Below, piece by piece: positions 49,988 through 61,813 of a stretch of DNA of 64,000 bases; position 1 is the first letter of the stretch, and every line of letters begins with the position of its first letter. The notes under the pieces are model-generated. The model saw nothing but the letters and a program-made list of their open reading frames with translations. It was not told the origin of the DNA and did not search any database. A program made the translations under genes and the position numbers. The stretch is from Mycolicibacterium pulveris (GTDB taxonomy: Bacteria; Actinomycetota; Actinomycetes; Mycobacteriales; Mycobacteriaceae): contig NZ_AP022599.1 in NCBI RefSeq assembly GCF_010725725.1, positions 3,286,001 to 3,350,000 of the forward strand, read 5' to 3'.

Positions 49988-50889
49988 CTTGCTCCTTCTT
50001 GAGGTTGTTCCGTTGTCGCGTCGACGCCCGCACTCCCGCGGTTCCTACGCCGCCGGGGTCGGGTGGACCACACGAGATCGACGTTCTGTCGCGTTCGTCT
50101 CGCACTTTGGTGCCCGAATGTCCCTTTGGGCGCAGTAGCAGACTAGCCCATCTGTTCAGCTGTTCACATGTTCATGTGTTAGGTTGGCGCCTGCGGGTCG
50201 GTCGCGTGCGGCGTCGATGCAGCACATCGGAACCGACTTCTTCGAGGCGGTAGCTGGTGCCCGGCCGACCCGCTCCAAAGTTCCTGGACGCGATGCAGCG
50301 ATCGCGTAACCGGAGCCCGCACGACGGATGGTTGCCCAGCCCGCGACAGCCTTACCAAGTTGCTGGTGCCACCGTCGGGGGCGCGGACGCACTGCCCGAC
50401 GAGGGCATCGGCCGAAATAATGAGCGCAACTAACTATTTGCGAAATTTGCCTTTTGTTGCGCTTCTCTTTCTTACTCAATTTGCCATTCTTGCGGGGTAG
50501 CGGACCGATTCCCGGCAAATCCCCACGTCGCACCAGGCCATGTGATGAACGTCACCGCCGAGCGGAAAATTGCCCTCGAAAAACGTGCCGGAACCACCCT
50601 GAAGTGCGAGGAGGCGGCGGCCTGGCGGATTATTCGCGCCCAAACCGTGACGCAACCGTTGCCGGATCTTCGTGAACGATGGTTCCAGATGGCCGTAGAG
50701 GTGCGCCGGGACAGCCCGCAAGCTTCTTTGCCAGAGTTAGCCACCGAGCAGCATGTAAGCAGTATATTAACGATGAAGTTAGTCTCGGGACGTTTGCTGA
50801 CTCAGCATGGATTTTCACGGTCATGCGGACCGAGAGCGAATCTGGGAAATATGTCCCAATCTTGGGAATCGCCTGCTAGATTGACTCCC
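49988..50889. other. Long intergenic region, AT-rich in its second half
   Basis: About 900 bp without a gene I can support. The first part is the sodA promoter region. From ~50410 on it is unusually AT-rich for this genome (e.g. TAACTATTTGCGAAATTTGC and CTTTCTTACTCAATTTGCC). The open frame at 50542 lacks recognisable protein features. Such AT-rich stretches are typical binding regions for the nucleoid protein Lsr2. Confidence 0.5.
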
Positions 50890-51183
50890 ATGCTCGATCT
50901 AACTGGCCTGAAGCAAACCAGCTGCGACGCAGCGTGGCCACGGGATCTGCTAACGGTCGACTTCCGCGACTGGTTTGCGGAGTCGGCGGTGCCTTCTGAG
51001 GCTGGCCGCGCAAACTACGGGATAGTTGCCGTCGCCAGGGGCGCGTGGCGCTCCCGAGCGGGGTGCAGCTGCGGCTGGCAGGGAAGGCAACACTGGTTGT
51101 CAGCTATAGCGGTCTACGATGCGCATCTGCATGCGGCCAGCAACGAATGCCGGCCGGCAGTGCCATTAGTATTCAGGAGTTGA
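50890..51183 (+). CDS. Small hypothetical protein with CSCGW motif
   Basis: 97 aa from ATG 50890 (the frame is open to 50542; the start is uncertain). The C-terminal half reads RAGCSCGWQGRQHWLSAIAV, then YDAHLHAASNECRPAVPL. The CxCGW...DAxxHAA...P pattern resembles small conserved mycobacterial proteins, so I keep it as a probable gene. It lies 73 bp upstream of the PKS in the same direction. Confidence 0.45.
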   Translation: MLDLTGLKQTSCDAAWPRDLLTVDFRDWFAESAVPSEAGRANYGIVAVARGAWRSRAGCSCGWQGRQHWLSAIAVYDAHLHAASNECRPAVPLVFRS

Positions 51184-51256
51184 GACAGGGCGCGACTTTC
51201 CCTTTATTCTGATCCGGGTCGCATTCAGTGCTCACTCCTGAGAGAGGTATACAGAC

Positions 51257-54200
51257 GTGGGTGAAACGCGCACAATTTCCGTCGCTGTTATCGGAATGTC
51301 GTGCCGCCTTCCGGGGGGGATTGTTTCCCCTGAGCAGCTGTGGGAAGCGTTGCTGCGTGGCGACGATTTCGTCACCGAGGTGCCTGCCGAGCGCTGGGAC
51401 GCCGAGCAGTACTACGACCCGGAGCCGGGTGTGCCCGGGCGGTCCGTCTCGAAGTGGGGCGCTTTTCTCGACGACGTAGCCGGCTTCGACGCCGACTTCT
51501 TCGGCATCACCGAGCGTGAGGCCACGGCGATCGACCCTCAGCACCGACTCCTCCTCGAGACCGCGTGGGAGGCGGTGGAGCACGCGGGTCTGAACCCGAC
51601 GGCGCTGACCGGATCCAAGGCCGGCGTGTTCATGGGCGTGACGCACAACGACTATGCGTACCTGGCCGCCGACACCCAGACCCTGGAGGGCCCATACGGG
51701 TTCACCGGCACGAGCTTCAGCCTGGCCTCCGGACGCATCGCCTACGCGCTGGGCGTCCACGGCCCCGCCTACACGGTTGACACCGCCTGCTCCTCGGGGC
51801 TGAGCGCGATCCACATGGCCTGCCGCAGCCTGCAGGACGGCGAGAGCGATCTCGCGCTGGCCGGCGGGGTGTCCGTACTGCTCGAAGCCCGCAAGGCGGC
51901 CGGCGGTTCGGCGGCCGGGATGTTGTCACCGACGGGCCACTGCCGCGCCTTCGACGAAGGCGCCGACGGGTTCGTCTCCGCCGAGGGCTGCGTGGTGCTC
52001 ACGCTCAAACGGCTCGACGACGCTCTCGAGGCGGGCGACCGGGTCATGGCGGTCATTCGGGGCACCGCGGTCAACCAGGACGGCCGCACGGTCAACATCG
52101 CCACCCCGTCCTCGGACGCGCAGATCGTGGTGTACCGGGCGGCGCTGGCGGCCGCAGGCGTGGACGCAGGCACCGTCGGCATGGTGGAGGCGCACGGCAC
52201 CGGAACCCCGGTCGGTGACCCCCTCGAGTACGCCAGCGTGGCCGAGGTGTACGGCACCGAAGGACCCTGTGCGCTGACGTCCGTCAAGACCAACTTCGGC
52301 CACACGCAGTCGGCGGCCGGCGCGCTGGGCGTCATGAAGGCCGTCTTGGCCGTGCAGCACGGCGTCATCCCGCCGAACCTGCACTTCAACCGGCTGCCCG
52401 ACGAGCTGTCGCGGATCGAGACGCATCTGTTCGTGCCCCAGTCGACGACGGCGTTTCCGACCAGCGGGCCGCAGCCGCGGCGGGCTGCGGTCTCGGCGTA
52501 CGGGCTGTCCGGCACGAACGCGCACGCGATCGTCGAGCAGGCCCCGGAGCCGGTGGCGCCGCAGAAGCCCGCCGAGGTCGCCGGTCCGCTGCTGTTCCCG
52601 TTGTCCTCGACTTCGGCAGGCGAACTGCGCCGCACCGCAGGAAATCTCGCGGATTGGCTGGCCAAGAGCGGTGACGGCAACGGTCGCGGACCCGCGGTCG
52701 ATCTGTTCGACCTCGGCTACACGCTGTCGCGTCGGCGCGGCCACCGCTCGGTACGCACCTCCGTGATCGCCGGTGGCCGTGAGGAGCTGATCGCGGCGCT
52801 GCGCGACGTGGCCGACGGGGAGAGCCCCTACGAGGCGGCGGTCGGGCAGGACGACCGCGGGCCGGTGTGGGTGTTCTCCGGGCAGGGCTCGCAATGGGCC
52901 GGCATGGGGGCCGAGCTGCTGGCGCGCGAGCCCGTGTTCGCCGCGACCGTCGCCGAGCTGGAGGAGCTGATTCGGCAGGAGTCGGACTTCTCCGTCACGC
53001 AAGCGATGTCGGCACCCGAGACGATCACCGGGATCAACCGGGTGCAGCCGACCGTGTTCGCGGTGCAGGTCGCCCTCGCCGCGACGATGAGGTCGTACGG
53101 TGTCACACCCGGCGCGGTCATCGGGCACTCCATGGGTGAGGTGGCGGCCGCGGTGGTCGCCGGGGCGCTGACCCTCGAGGACGGTGTGAAGGTCATCTGC
53201 CGCCGGTCGAAGCTGATGTCGCGGATCGCCGGTTCGGGTGCGATGGCATCGGTGGAATTGCCTGCCTCCCAAGTTCTCTCGGAGCTTGCCGCACGCGGCA
53301 TCACCGATGTGTCGCTCGCAGTGGTCGCCTCGCCGCAGTCGACCGTCATCGGCGGTGCCACCGGTTCGGTGCGCGACCTGGTCTCCGGCTGGGAGCAACG
53401 CGACGTGATGGCGCGCGAGGTCGCCGTGGACGTCGCCTCTCACTCGCCGCAGGTCGATCCGATCCTCGACGAGCTGGAAGAGGTCCTTTCCGACCTCAAC
53501 CCGAAGCAGCCCGAGATCCCCTACTACTCGGCAACGTTGTACGACCCGCGTGACGAGCCGGAGTGGGACGCCTACTACTGGGTGGACAACCTGCGTCACA
53601 CGGTGCGGTTCGCCGCGGCGGTGCAGGCCGCCCTCGAGGACGGCTTCCGGGTGTTCGGGGAGCTGTCCCCGCATCCGCTGCTGACCCACGCCGTCGACCA
53701 AACGGCGCGCAGCCTCGACATCCCGCTGACCGTGCTGGCGGCCATGCGTCGCGACCAGGAGCTGCCGTTCGGGCTGCGCGAACTGGTCGCCGACGTCCAC
53801 AACGCCGGCGCCGCCGTCGATTTCGCCGTGCTGTATCCGGCAGGGCGGCTGGTCGACGCACCGCTGCCGACCTGGACGCACGAGTCGCTGCTGCTCGACC
53901 GCGATGGTCAGGACGCGACCGCGCGTGGGGCGTGCACGGTTTCGGTGCACCCGCTGCTGGGTTCGCACGTCGTGCTGCCCGAGGAGCCCGAGCGCCACGT
54001 CTGGCAAGGCGAGGTCGGCACGGAAGCGCAGCCGTGGCTGGCCGACCATCAGGTCCACGAGGTGGCGGTCCTCCCGGGCGCGGCGTACTGCGAAATGGCG
54101 CTGGCCGCCGCGCGCACCGTGCTCGGCGGCACCGCCGAGGTCCGCGACATCGTGTTCGAGCAGATGTTGATGCTCGATGAGACGACCCCGATTTCGGCCT

Positions 54201-57200
54201 CCGCATCAGCGCTGGCGCCGGGGATCCTCGACTTCGCGGTGGAGACATTCGAGGCAGGCGACCGCACGCGGCGCGCACACGCGGTGCTGCATGCGGAGGT
54301 GGCCTCAGACGAACCAGCCACCCACGACATCGACTCGCTGCTGACCGCCCACACCGACGCGGTGGACGGCACAGACCTGCGGGCGGCATTCGGCGCGTTG
54401 GGAATTCACCACGGGCCCGCCTTCTCGGGCCTGGCCACGGCCTACCACGCCGACGGTCCCGCGCACACGGTGCTGGCCGACGTCGCGCTGCCCGGGCCCC
54501 TGCGGGCGAATCAGGGCGCCTACGGCGTGCACCCGGCGCTGCTTGACGCCTGCTTCCAATCGGTGCTGGCACATCCGGTCGCGCAGAACGCGGCCGGCGG
54601 CGGCATGCTGCTGCCGCTGGGCGTGCGCCGGTTGCGGGCCAACGGTTCGGCCCGAAACGTTCACTACTGCTACAGCCGGATCGTCAAGGCCGACGCGGAC
54701 GGCATCGAGGCAGACCTCGACGTTCTCGACGAGCGAGGCGCAATCCTGTTGAGCCTCGAAGGGTTACGGCTCGGCGCCGGGGCTTCGCAGCAGGCGCAGG
54801 CGGACCGGGTGCTCAACGAACGGCTGCTGAGCATCGAATGGCTGCAGCGCGACCTGCCCGAGGCCGACTCCGTCGACGCGGGGTCCTGGCTGCTCATCAG
54901 CACCAGCGCCACCGGAGACATCCTCGCTGCCGCGCTCGGCGATGCCCTGAAGGCTGCGGGCGCAGACTGCTCGACGATGACGTGGCCGCAGCACGCCGAC
55001 CATCAGGCCAACACCGAGTTGCTGACGTCCTACCTCGGTGACCAGGTGCTGGCCGGCGTCGTGGTCGTGCCGAGCCTCGCCGACGCCGATGGCGGCACCC
55101 ACGTGTCGGTCCGCGGCGGTGAGCATGTCCGGCACCTGGTGCGGATCATCCGCGAGCTGCCTGAAACGCCCGGGGAGCCGCCGCGGCTCTATGTCGTGAC
55201 CCGCAACGCGCAATCGGTTGTCGCCGACGATGTTCCGAACTTGGAGCATGCCGGACTGCGCGGCTTCATCCGGGCGATGGGGATGGAGCATCCGCGGCTG
55301 CGCGCCAGCCAGGTCGACGTCGACGAGGCGACCGGCGTCGAGCAGTTGGCCCATCAGCTGCTGAGCAGGTCGGACGAGGACGAGACCGCATGGCGCGACG
55401 GCCAGTGGTACACCGCGCGGTTGACCCCCGCCCCGCTGCGCGCCGACGAGCGATACACCGCGATGGCATCCAACGAGCATGACGGTATGCGGCTGCAGGT
55501 CCGCACACCCGGTGACCTGGAATCGCTGGAAATGGTTTCGTTCGAACGGGTTCCACCGGGTCCCGGGCAGATCGAGGTCGCGGTCAGCGCGTCCAGCATC
55601 AACTTCGTCGACGTGCTCGTCGCGTTCGGGCGCTGCCCCAGCTTCGATGGACGGCTGCCGGAACTGGGTTCGGAATTCGGCGGTGTCGTCACCGCGGTCG
55701 GCCCGGGGGTGACCACCCATCAGGTCGGGGACCGCGTCGGTGGCGTCTCGGCCAACGGCTGTTGGGGCAACTACGTCATCTGCGAGGCGAACCTCGCGAC
55801 GAAGCTGCCCGACGGGCTGGAAGAGCACCAAGCCGCGGCCGTCGGCCTCGCCTACGGCACGGTGTGGCTCGGCCTGCAGGAGCTGGCGCGGATTTCCTCG
55901 ACGGACAAGGTGTTGATCCATTCCGCCACCGGCGGTGTCGGCCAGGCCGCGATTGCGGTGGCCCGCGCGGCCGGAGCCGAAATCTACGCCACGGCAGGCA
56001 GCGAGGCCCGGCGCCAGCTGTTGCGGGACTGGGGCATCGAGCATGTCTACGACTCCCGCAGCACCGAATTCGCCGACCAGATTCGTCGCGACACCGACGG
56101 CTACGGCGTGGACATCGTGCTGAACTCGGTGACCGGTGCGGCACAGCGCGCCGGGTTGGAGTTGCTCGCCTTCGGCGGCCGGTTCCTCGAGATCGGTAAG
56201 CGTGACATCTACGGTGACACCCGGCTGGGTCTCTTCCCGTTCCGCCGCAACCTGTCGTTCTACGCGATCGACCTGGCGTTGATGACGGTCACCCATCCCG
56301 ACAAGGTTCGCGGTCTGCTGGAGAAGGTGTACCAACTGACCGCCGACGGCTCGTTGCCGCTACCGGACATCACGCGCTACCCGGTCGCCGACGCGGCCGA
56401 GGCCATCCGGAAGATCGGCGGCGCCCAGCACATCGGGAAGTTGGTGCTCGACGTGCCCCACTCCGGCACCACCGAGGTGATGGTGCCGCCGCAGGAGGCC
56501 CCGACGTTCCGTTCCGACGGCGCGTACATCGTGACCGGTGGCCTCGGCGGGCTGGGTCTGTTCCTCGCCGAGAAGATGGCTGAAAAGGGGTGCGGGCGCA
56601 TCGTTCTCACTTCGCGCAGCCAGCCAAGCGTCAAGGCGCAGGAGATCGTGGAGCTCATCCGGTCCACGGGCGCCGACATCGTTGTCGAGTGTGGTGACAT
56701 CTCCGCGGAGGGTACGGCCGAACGGCTGGTGGCCGCGGCGACGGCGACCGGGTTGCCGCTGCGCGGCGTGCTGCATGCGGCTGCGGTCGTCGAGGACGCC
56801 ACCCTGCCGAACATCACCGACGACCTCGTCGAACGGGACTGGGCGCCGAAGGTGTACGGGGTCTGGAACCTGCACCGCGCGACGCAAGACCAGCCACTGG
56901 ACTGGTTCTGCTCGTTCTCGTCGGCCGCCGCGCTGGTGGGGTCGCCGGGCCAGGGTGCCTACGCCGCGGCCAACAGCTGGCTGGACGCGTTCACGCGCTG
57001 GCGCCGGGCCCAGGGCCTTCCGGCCAGCGCCATCGCCTGGGGTGCGTGGGGCGAGATCGGTCGGGGTACGGCACTGGCCGAGAACGACGCGGCGATCCTT
57101 CCCGACGAGGGCGCCTACGCGTTCGAAACGCTGCTGCGCTACGACCGCGCCTACACCGGGTACGCCCCGATTCTGGGGACACCCTGGCTGACCGCGTTCG

Positions 57201-57547
57201 CGCAGCGCAGCCCGTTCGCCTCGGCGTTCAAGTCGGCAGGGCAGGGGTCCAGCGAGGGCCGAAAGCTTCGGGCCGAGCTGGCCGCGCTGCCGCGCGACGA
57301 GTGGCCGACGCATCTGCGGCGGCTGATCTCCGAACAGGTCGGCCTGATCCTGCGGCGCGCGATCGATCCTGACCGCCCGCTGTCGGAGTATGGGCTGGAC
57401 TCGCTGGGCAACCTCGAACTCCGCACCCGGATCGAGGCCGAGACGGGAATTCGCATCACCGCGATGGGAGTGAATACCGTCCGCGCACTGGCAGATAGCC
57501 TTTGCGAAACACTCGCGGCGGATGAGACGGTCGCGGCGCCCTCATGA
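51257..57547 (+). CDS. Iterative methyl-branched-lipid polyketide synthase (KS-AT-DH-ER-KR-ACP)
   Basis: 2,096 aa from GTG 51257 (GAGAGAGG upstream). KS (~8-430): Cys178 in VDTACSSG, His313 in EAHGTGT, His349 in TNFGHTQ. AT (~537-845): [10 protein letters not shown], Ser625 in [10 protein letters not shown] signature (methylmalonyl-CoA type). DH (~895-1190): His931 in LADHQVHEV with VLPGAAY. ER (~1410-1735): [18 protein letters not shown] loop [12 protein letters not shown] (~1755-1940): [11 protein letters not shown] (~2015-2090): Ser2049 in YGLDSLGNL. No thioesterase; release is probably by the adjacent Pap protein. The type matches mycocerosic-acid synthases Pks2/Pks3-4/Pks5, which extend a fatty acid with methylmalonyl units. 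The acyltransferases downstream make a pks5-like lipooligosaccharide role most likely. Confidence 0.92.
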   Translation: MGETRTISVAVIGMSCRLPGGIVSPEQLWEALLRGDDFVTEVPAERWDAEQYYDPEPGVPGRSVSKWGAFLDDVAGFDADFFGITEREATAIDPQHRLLLETAWEAVEHAGLNPTALTGSKAGVFMGVTHNDYAYLAADTQTLEGPYGFTGTSFSLASGRIAYALGVHGPAYTVDTACSSGLSAIHMACRSLQDGESDLALAGGVSVLLEARKAAGGSAAGMLSPTGHCRAFDEGADGFVSAEGCVVLTLKRLDDALEAGDRVMAVIRGTAVNQDGRTVNIATPSSDAQIVVYRAALAAAGVDAGTVGMVEAHGTGTPVGDPLEYASVAEVYGTEGPCALTSVKTNFGHTQSAAGALGVMKAVLAVQHGVIPPNLHFNRLPDELSRIETHLFVPQSTTAFPTSGPQPRRAAVSAYGLSGTNAHAIVEQAPEPVAPQKPAEVAGPLLFPLSSTSAGELRRTAGNLADWLAKSGDGNGRGPAVDLFDLGYTLSRRRGHRSVRTSVIAGGREELIAALRDVADGESPYEAAVGQDDRGPVWVFSGQGSQWAGMGAELLAREPVFAATVAELEELIRQESDFSVTQAMSAPETITGINRVQPTVFAVQVALAATMRSYGVTPGAVIGHSMGEVAAAVVAGALTLEDGVKVICRRSKLMSRIAGSGAMASVELPASQVLSELAARGITDVSLAVVASPQSTVIGGATGSVRDLVSGWEQRDVMAREVAVDVASHSPQVDPILDELEEVLSDLNPKQPEIPYYSATLYDPRDEPEWDAYYWVDNLRHTVRFAAAVQAALEDGFRVFGELSPHPLLTHAVDQTARSLDIPLTVLAAMRRDQELPFGLRELVADVHNAGAAVDFAVLYPAGRLVDAPLPTWTHESLLLDRDGQDATARGACTVSVHPLLGSHVVLPEEPERHVWQGEVGTEAQPWLADHQVHEVAVLPGAAYCEMALAAARTVLGGTAEVRDIVFEQMLMLDETTPISASASALAPGILDFAVETFEAGDRTRRAHAVLHAEVASDEPATHDIDSLLTAHTDAVDGTDLRAAFGALGIHHGPAFSGLATAYHADGPAHTVLADVALPGPLRANQGAYGVHPALLDACFQSVLAHPVAQNAAGGGMLLPLGVRRLRANGSARNVHYCYSRIVKADADGIEADLDVLDERGAILLSLEGLRLGAGASQQAQADRVLNERLLSIEWLQRDLPEADSVDAGSWLLISTSATGDILAAALGDALKAAGADCSTMTWPQHADHQANTELLTSYLGDQVLAGVVVVPSLADADGGTHVSVRGGEHVRHLVRIIRELPETPGEPPRLYVVTRNAQSVVADDVPNLEHAGLRGFIRAMGMEHPRLRASQVDVDEATGVEQLAHQLLSRSDEDETAWRDGQWYTARLTPAPLRADERYTAMASNEHDGMRLQVRTPGDLESLEMVSFERVPPGPGQIEVAVSASSINFVDVLVAFGRCPSFDGRLPELGSEFGGVVTAVGPGVTTHQVGDRVGGVSANGCWGNYVICEANLATKLPDGLEEHQAAAVGLAYGTVWLGLQELARISSTDKVLIHSATGGVGQAAIAVARAAGAEIYATAGSEARRQLLRDWGIEHVYDSRSTEFADQIRRDTDGYGVDIVLNSVTGAAQRAGLELLAFGGRFLEIGKRDIYGDTRLGLFPFRRNLSFYAIDLALMTVTHPDKVRGLLEKVYQLTADGSLPLPDITRYPVADAAEAIRKIGGAQHIGKLVLDVPHSGTTEVMVPPQEAPTFRSDGAYIVTGGLGGLGLFLAEKMAEKGCGRIVLTSRSQPSVKAQEIVELIRSTGADIVVECGDISAEGTAERLVAAATATGLPLRGVLHAAAVVEDATLPNITDDLVERDWAPKVYGVWNLHRATQDQPLDWFCSFSSAAALVGSPGQGAYAAANSWLDAFTRWRRAQGLPASAIAWGAWGEIGRGTALAENDAAILPDEGAYAFETLLRYDRAYTGYAPILGTPWLTAFAQRSPFASAFKSAGQGSSEGRKLRAELAALPRDEWPTHLRRLISEQVGLILRRAIDPDRPLSEYGLDSLGNLELRTRIEAETGIRITAMGVNTVRALADSLCETLAADETVAAPS

Positions 57548-57572
57548 TGACGGCACGGAAGGAGGCGAAAGT

Positions 57573-59018
57573 ATGTTCGCGCTAGAGGCGATCCACGAGT
57601 GGGTGGATGCTCCGGGCCAGCTCATCACGTGGGTTCCTTCACCGGCGACGCTTGCCAAGGTCAGCGAGGCGCCCATCAGCGACGTGCCTGCCAGTTACCA
57701 GCAAGCGCAACATCTCCGGAACTACCGCGCGCACGCGGCTCAGGGAAACGAGATGGCCCGGTTGACCATTCCGGCGTGGAACATCGCCGGGCGGTGTGAT
57801 GTGCGGGCGATGACCCACGTGCTCAACGCCTACCTCCGACGCCATGACACCTATCGCAGCTGGTTTCAGTTCACCGAGGACGACCGCATCGTGCGGCGCA
57901 CGCTGCGCAACCCCAGGGACATCAAGCTCGTCGCCACTGAGCGTGGTGAGAAGACATCGGCCGAATGGCGCGACTACATCCTGGCCACACCGTCGCCGCT
58001 GAACTGGGATTGCTTCCGATTCGGCGTGATTCAGCGCTCCGATCACTTCACGTTCTGGATGAGCATGGATCATCTGCACGTCGACGCCATGTTCATGGGC
58101 CTGGCGTTCGTCGAGATCCACATGATGTATGCCGCGCTGGTGGGCGGGGGAGCGCCGATCCCGCTGCCGGAGGCCGGCAGCTACGAGGACTACTGCGTCC
58201 GGCAGCGCGAGTTCACCTCGACGCTGACGCTGGACTCGCCACAGGTCAACGAATGGATCGAGTTCGCCATCGACAACGACGGAACCCTGCCGCAGTTCCC
58301 GCTTCCGCTGGGAGATCCGACGGTCCCCTGCGAGGGAGATCTGCTGACCATTCAGTTGATGGACGAAAACCAGTCGGACCGCTTCGAATCGGCGTGCATC
58401 GCGGCCGGTGCGCGGTTCATCGGTGGGGTGTTCGCCGCGGCGGCACTCGCCGAGCATCAGCTCACCCGATCGGACACCTACCACGTCATCACGCCCACCA
58501 GCACCCGTAGCACGCAAGCCGAAGTGATGACCACGGGCTGGTTCACCGGCACGGTGCCGATCACGGTGCCCGTCAGCTCCGCGTCGTTCGCCCAAACCGC
58601 AAGGGCGGCACAGGCTTCCTTCGATTCCGGTCTGGCGCTGGCGCACGTTCCGTTCGACCGGGTGCTGGAACTGGCCGCCGCCGAACGCGGGTTGACGCCG
58701 CCGAGGCCGGGTGTGCCGATGATCTCCTACCTCGACGCCACCATCGCCCCGCTGTCACCCGCCGTCGTCGCGGAGTGGAACGGGTTGAACGGCAAGATCT
58801 ACAGCGAACTCGGCGCCGCCCATCAAGTCGGCATGTGGATCAACCGGTTCGGCAACGGCACGTCGGTGACGCTGGCGTTCCCGAACAATCCGATCGCGCG
58901 CGAGTCGGTCACCCGCTACGTCGACGCGATGAAGTCGGTGTTCGTCCGGGTCGCCGAGGGCCGTGGCGAGCTGGCGGCGTCGCCCGAACTGGTCGACGTC
59001 ACCCAGAAGTTGTCCTGA
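57573..59018 (+). CDS. Polyketide-associated acyltransferase (PapA family)
   Basis: 481 aa from ATG 57573 with GGAAGGAGG upstream, 25 nt after the PKS stop. The condensation-domain fold has active-site sequence MDHLHVDAMFMG: His167 and Asp171 of HxxxD are present, but the usual following Gly is Ala172. Later motifs are WFTGTVPITVP and YVDAMKSVFVRV. PapA proteins transfer the PKS-bound acyl chain to a sugar (trehalose in LOS/SL/DAT lipids). The tight arrangement supports a dedicated partner of the PKS. Confidence 0.88.
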   Translation: MFALEAIHEWVDAPGQLITWVPSPATLAKVSEAPISDVPASYQQAQHLRNYRAHAAQGNEMARLTIPAWNIAGRCDVRAMTHVLNAYLRRHDTYRSWFQFTEDDRIVRRTLRNPRDIKLVATERGEKTSAEWRDYILATPSPLNWDCFRFGVIQRSDHFTFWMSMDHLHVDAMFMGLAFVEIHMMYAALVGGGAPIPLPEAGSYEDYCVRQREFTSTLTLDSPQVNEWIEFAIDNDGTLPQFPLPLGDPTVPCEGDLLTIQLMDENQSDRFESACIAAGARFIGGVFAAAALAEHQLTRSDTYHVITPTSTRSTQAEVMTTGWFTGTVPITVPVSSASFAQTARAAQASFDSGLALAHVPFDRVLELAAAERGLTPPRPGVPMISYLDATIAPLSPAVVAEWNGLNGKIYSELGAAHQVGMWINRFGNGTSVTLAFPNNPIARESVTRYVDAMKSVFVRVAEGRGELAASPELVDVTQKLS

Positions 59019-59041
59019 TCGCGCGGTAGGCGGACGGCTCG

Positions 59042-60400
59042 ATGACTGAGGCGGTACAAGCGCGGCCGGACAACCGGCTCTCGTTCACCGACCAGCTGCT
59101 GTTTCTCGGCCAGTGCGCCACCGGCCAGGAACTCGTCATGCAGTGCGTGTGGATCTACGAGCACCCCATCGACATGGACGGGCTGCGGCGGTTCCACGAG
59201 AATTTCGGTTTCGGGTTGTACGGCCGACTGATCGAACGCTCGCCGCTGCCATTCGGCAGGCATCGGTGGGTGTCCTCGCCCGGACCCGCCGCCGACCTCG
59301 ATATCGCCGAAACCCCGCGCCCCCGAGCCGAACTCAGCGACTGGATCGACGAACGCGCGCAGCTGCCCATCGATTCCGAGAACGGGCCCAGCTGGCATCT
59401 CGGGGTGCTGCCGATGACCGACGGTTCCACGGCGGTCTCCATGGTGGCCTCGCATCTGCTGGCCGACGGCCTCGGCGGGCTGCTGACGATCGTCGACGGG
59501 ATCCAAGGAAATCGGCGCGATTTCGGCTATCCGCCGCCGCGGTCACGCACACCGTTGCGGGCCGCGGTCACCGATCTCAAAGAGACGGCACGCGGACTAC
59601 CCGAGGTGGCGCGCACGTTGGCGAAGGCCGCTAAGCAAGCGGTGCGCCGGCGTCACGAGATCAGCGGATCGAACAAGGCGCCCGTCGCGACGAATCGCCC
59701 TGGCATGGACGAACACGTCGTCGTGCCTTCGGTCACCATCTACCTCGACCTCGCCGACTGGGACGCCCGTGCGCAGGCGCTCAACGGGTCGAGTCACTCG
59801 TTGATCGCCGGGTTCGCCGCGAAACTGGCCGAACGCCTTGAGCGGTACCGCGCCGACGGCGCCGTCACCCTGCATTTGCCGATCAGCACCCGAACCGAAA
59901 ACGACACGCGGGCCAACGCGGCGGCCATCGCCACCGCCGTCATCGATCCCGCCTCGGTGACCACCGACCTGTCGGCGGCCCGACGCGAGATCAAACAGGC
60001 GCTCACGACGCTGCGCGAAGAGCCCGACGAGACCCTTGAGCTTCTTCCGCTGACCCCGTACATCCCCAAGCGCGCCGTCAAACGCGGCTCCGACGTGGTG
60101 TTCAGCTTCGCCGACATGCCCGTATCCTGTTCCATCCTCGGCGATGTCGATTCCATCGTCGCGCGCGCCGACGGTACCGAAGCCGAGTACGTCATGCTTC
60201 GCGGGGTGGACCGGCACGTGCCGCGCGGATACCTCGAGCACCGCGGCGGCCTGTTGACCGTGCTGGCCGGACGCATCTGCGGCAAGGTGTCGATCACCGT
60301 GGTCGCCTACCAGGCCGGTGAGGAGAACTCCAAGGCGCGACTGCGTGAGCTGGCCGCCAAGGTGCTGGCCGAGTTTGAGCTCACCGGCACGATCGAGTAA
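59042..60400 (+). CDS. Condensation/WS-DGAT-like acyltransferase A
   Basis: 452 aa from ATG 59042. Active-site motif SHLLADGLGG: His138, Asp142, Gly143 (HxxxDG). Shared family segments are [44 protein letters not shown] and MPVSCSILGDVDS. It is homologous to the next gene and to the one at the window end. The three plus PapA suggest several acylation steps on one acceptor. The 23-nt gap to papA indicates one operon. Confidence 0.85.
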   Translation: MTEAVQARPDNRLSFTDQLLFLGQCATGQELVMQCVWIYEHPIDMDGLRRFHENFGFGLYGRLIERSPLPFGRHRWVSSPGPAADLDIAETPRPRAELSDWIDERAQLPIDSENGPSWHLGVLPMTDGSTAVSMVASHLLADGLGGLLTIVDGIQGNRRDFGYPPPRSRTPLRAAVTDLKETARGLPEVARTLAKAAKQAVRRRHEISGSNKAPVATNRPGMDEHVVVPSVTIYLDLADWDARAQALNGSSHSLIAGFAAKLAERLERYRADGAVTLHLPISTRTENDTRANAAAIATAVIDPASVTTDLSAARREIKQALTTLREEPDETLELLPLTPYIPKRAVKRGSDVVFSFADMPVSCSILGDVDSIVARADGTEAEYVMLRGVDRHVPRGYLEHRGGLLTVLAGRICGKVSITVVAYQAGEENSKARLRELAAKVLAEFELTGTIE

Positions 60401-60409
60401 CAACTGAGC

Positions 60410-61813
60410 ATGGCCATCCAAGCTAATCCGAAGTGGCAACGGTTGAGACGTCGTGCCGCCGAAACCGAAGGTGCGCTGGATAATCAACTCACCTTCATGG
60501 ATCAGGCCGGCTTTCAGCTGCTGCGCGCGACGGGCCGCGGTCAGCTCATGCAGATGCTGTGGATCTATGAGCACCCGGTCGACATGGACGGGTTGCGGCG
60601 CTTCCACCGCAACTTCGGCTACGGGGTGGCCGGCCGCCGGATCGAGCGCTCGACGCTGCCGTTCGGCAGGCACCGGTGGATCTCTGCACTGGGGCCCGCG
60701 GCGGCCCTCGACATCGACCAACCGCGCCCTCGTACCGAGGTCAGCGATTGGTTCGACGAACGTGCCCAACTGCCGGTCGATCCCGAATGGGGTCCCGGCT
60801 GGCACATGGGGGTGTTGCCGATGACCGACGGCTCCACCGCGGTCACCCTGGTGGGTTCGCACCATCTCGGCGACGGCGTCGCGGCGCTGCTGTCGGTGGT
60901 CGAGGCGGTCCACGGCGTGCGACGTGACTTCGGCTTTCCACCGCCACAGTCGCGCAAGCGTTTTCGCGGTGCCCTGGCTGATCTCGGCCAGACTGTCAAA
61001 GGCGTACCCGAGGCGGCCCGGACAACGGTGACCGCCGCGAAGCTCGGTCTGCAGAGCCGTGGCGAGGCGGCGGCGAAGGTGCCCACGCCACCGGTCGCCG
61101 GGACGTCCGATCCCGAGGCCCGCGTCGTGGTGCCCGCTGTCAGCGCGCTGGTGGATTTGGCGCAGTGGGACGCGCAAGCGGAGTTGCTCAACGGAACAAG
61201 CTATTCGCTGGTGGCCGGTTTCGCTGCCCGGTTGGGTGAACACATGGGGCGCAAGAGCTCCGACGGCGCCGTGACGTTGGTGATGGCCCTCAACGGACGT
61301 ACCGGGCTGGAGGACACCCGGGCCAACGCGATGCTTTTCGCATCCGCCGACATCGACCCGGCCCCGGTGACGACGGATCTCTCCGCTGCGCGCAGCACCG
61401 TGCGACAGGCGCTGCAGGCGGCCAGAGATGAGCCCGACGCCGCGCTGCAGCTGCTTCCGTTGGTGCCGTTCGTGCCGCGACGCGCTCTCAGGCGAGTGGT
61501 CGAACAGTTTCTGGGATCCGGTGCGGACCTTCCGGTTTCATGTTCCAACCTCGGCGATGTGCACCCATCGGTGGCCTGTCCCGACGGCACCGAAGCGGAG
61601 TACACCATGCTCCGCGGTGCGGACCAGAACGTGCGTCGAGCCGATCTCGAGCGGGCCGGCGGTCAGCTCGTGGTGGTGGCCGGCCGCATCAGCGGCAGGA
61701 TTTCCATCGACGTCATCGGCTATCGGGTCGGTGCCGAGAACTCCAAACAGAGGTTGCGTGAGTTGGTGGCGAGCACTCTGGCCGAGTTCGGGCTCAGCGG
61801 TGAAATCATCTAG
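60410..61813 (+). CDS. Condensation/WS-DGAT-like acyltransferase B
   Basis: 467 aa from ATG 60410, 9 nt after the previous stop. HxxxDG motif in [11 protein letters not shown] (His151, Asp155, Gly156). It shares [24 protein letters not shown] [32 protein letters not shown] and [13 protein letters not shown] with protein A. Its TAG stop shares the palindromic CTAG with the stop of the convergent methyltransferase gene (61810-61813). Confidence 0.85.
   Translation: MAIQANPKWQRLRRRAAETEGALDNQLTFMDQAGFQLLRATGRGQLMQMLWIYEHPVDMDGLRRFHRNFGYGVAGRRIERSTLPFGRHRWISALGPAAALDIDQPRPRTEVSDWFDERAQLPVDPEWGPGWHMGVLPMTDGSTAVTLVGSHHLGDGVAALLSVVEAVHGVRRDFGFPPPQSRKRFRGALADLGQTVKGVPEAARTTVTAAKLGLQSRGEAAAKVPTPPVAGTSDPEARVVVPAVSALVDLAQWDAQAELLNGTSYSLVAGFAARLGEHMGRKSSDGAVTLVMALNGRTGLEDTRANAMLFASADIDPAPVTTDLSAARSTVRQALQAARDEPDAALQLLPLVPFVPRRALRRVVEQFLGSGADLPVSCSNLGDVHPSVACPDGTEAEYTMLRGADQNVRRADLERAGGQLVVVAGRISGRISIDVIGYRVGAENSKQRLRELVASTLAEFGLSGEII

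Noticed and set aside
50542..50889. N-terminal extension of the ORF ending at 51183
   Set aside because: AT-rich, no conserved-looking sequence before residue ~115 and no SD at 50542; only the C-terminal part looks like a protein family.
51926..54058. 710-aa minus-strand frame inside the PKS
   Set aside because: Shadow of the KS/AT/DH region; no start context and no recognised domain.
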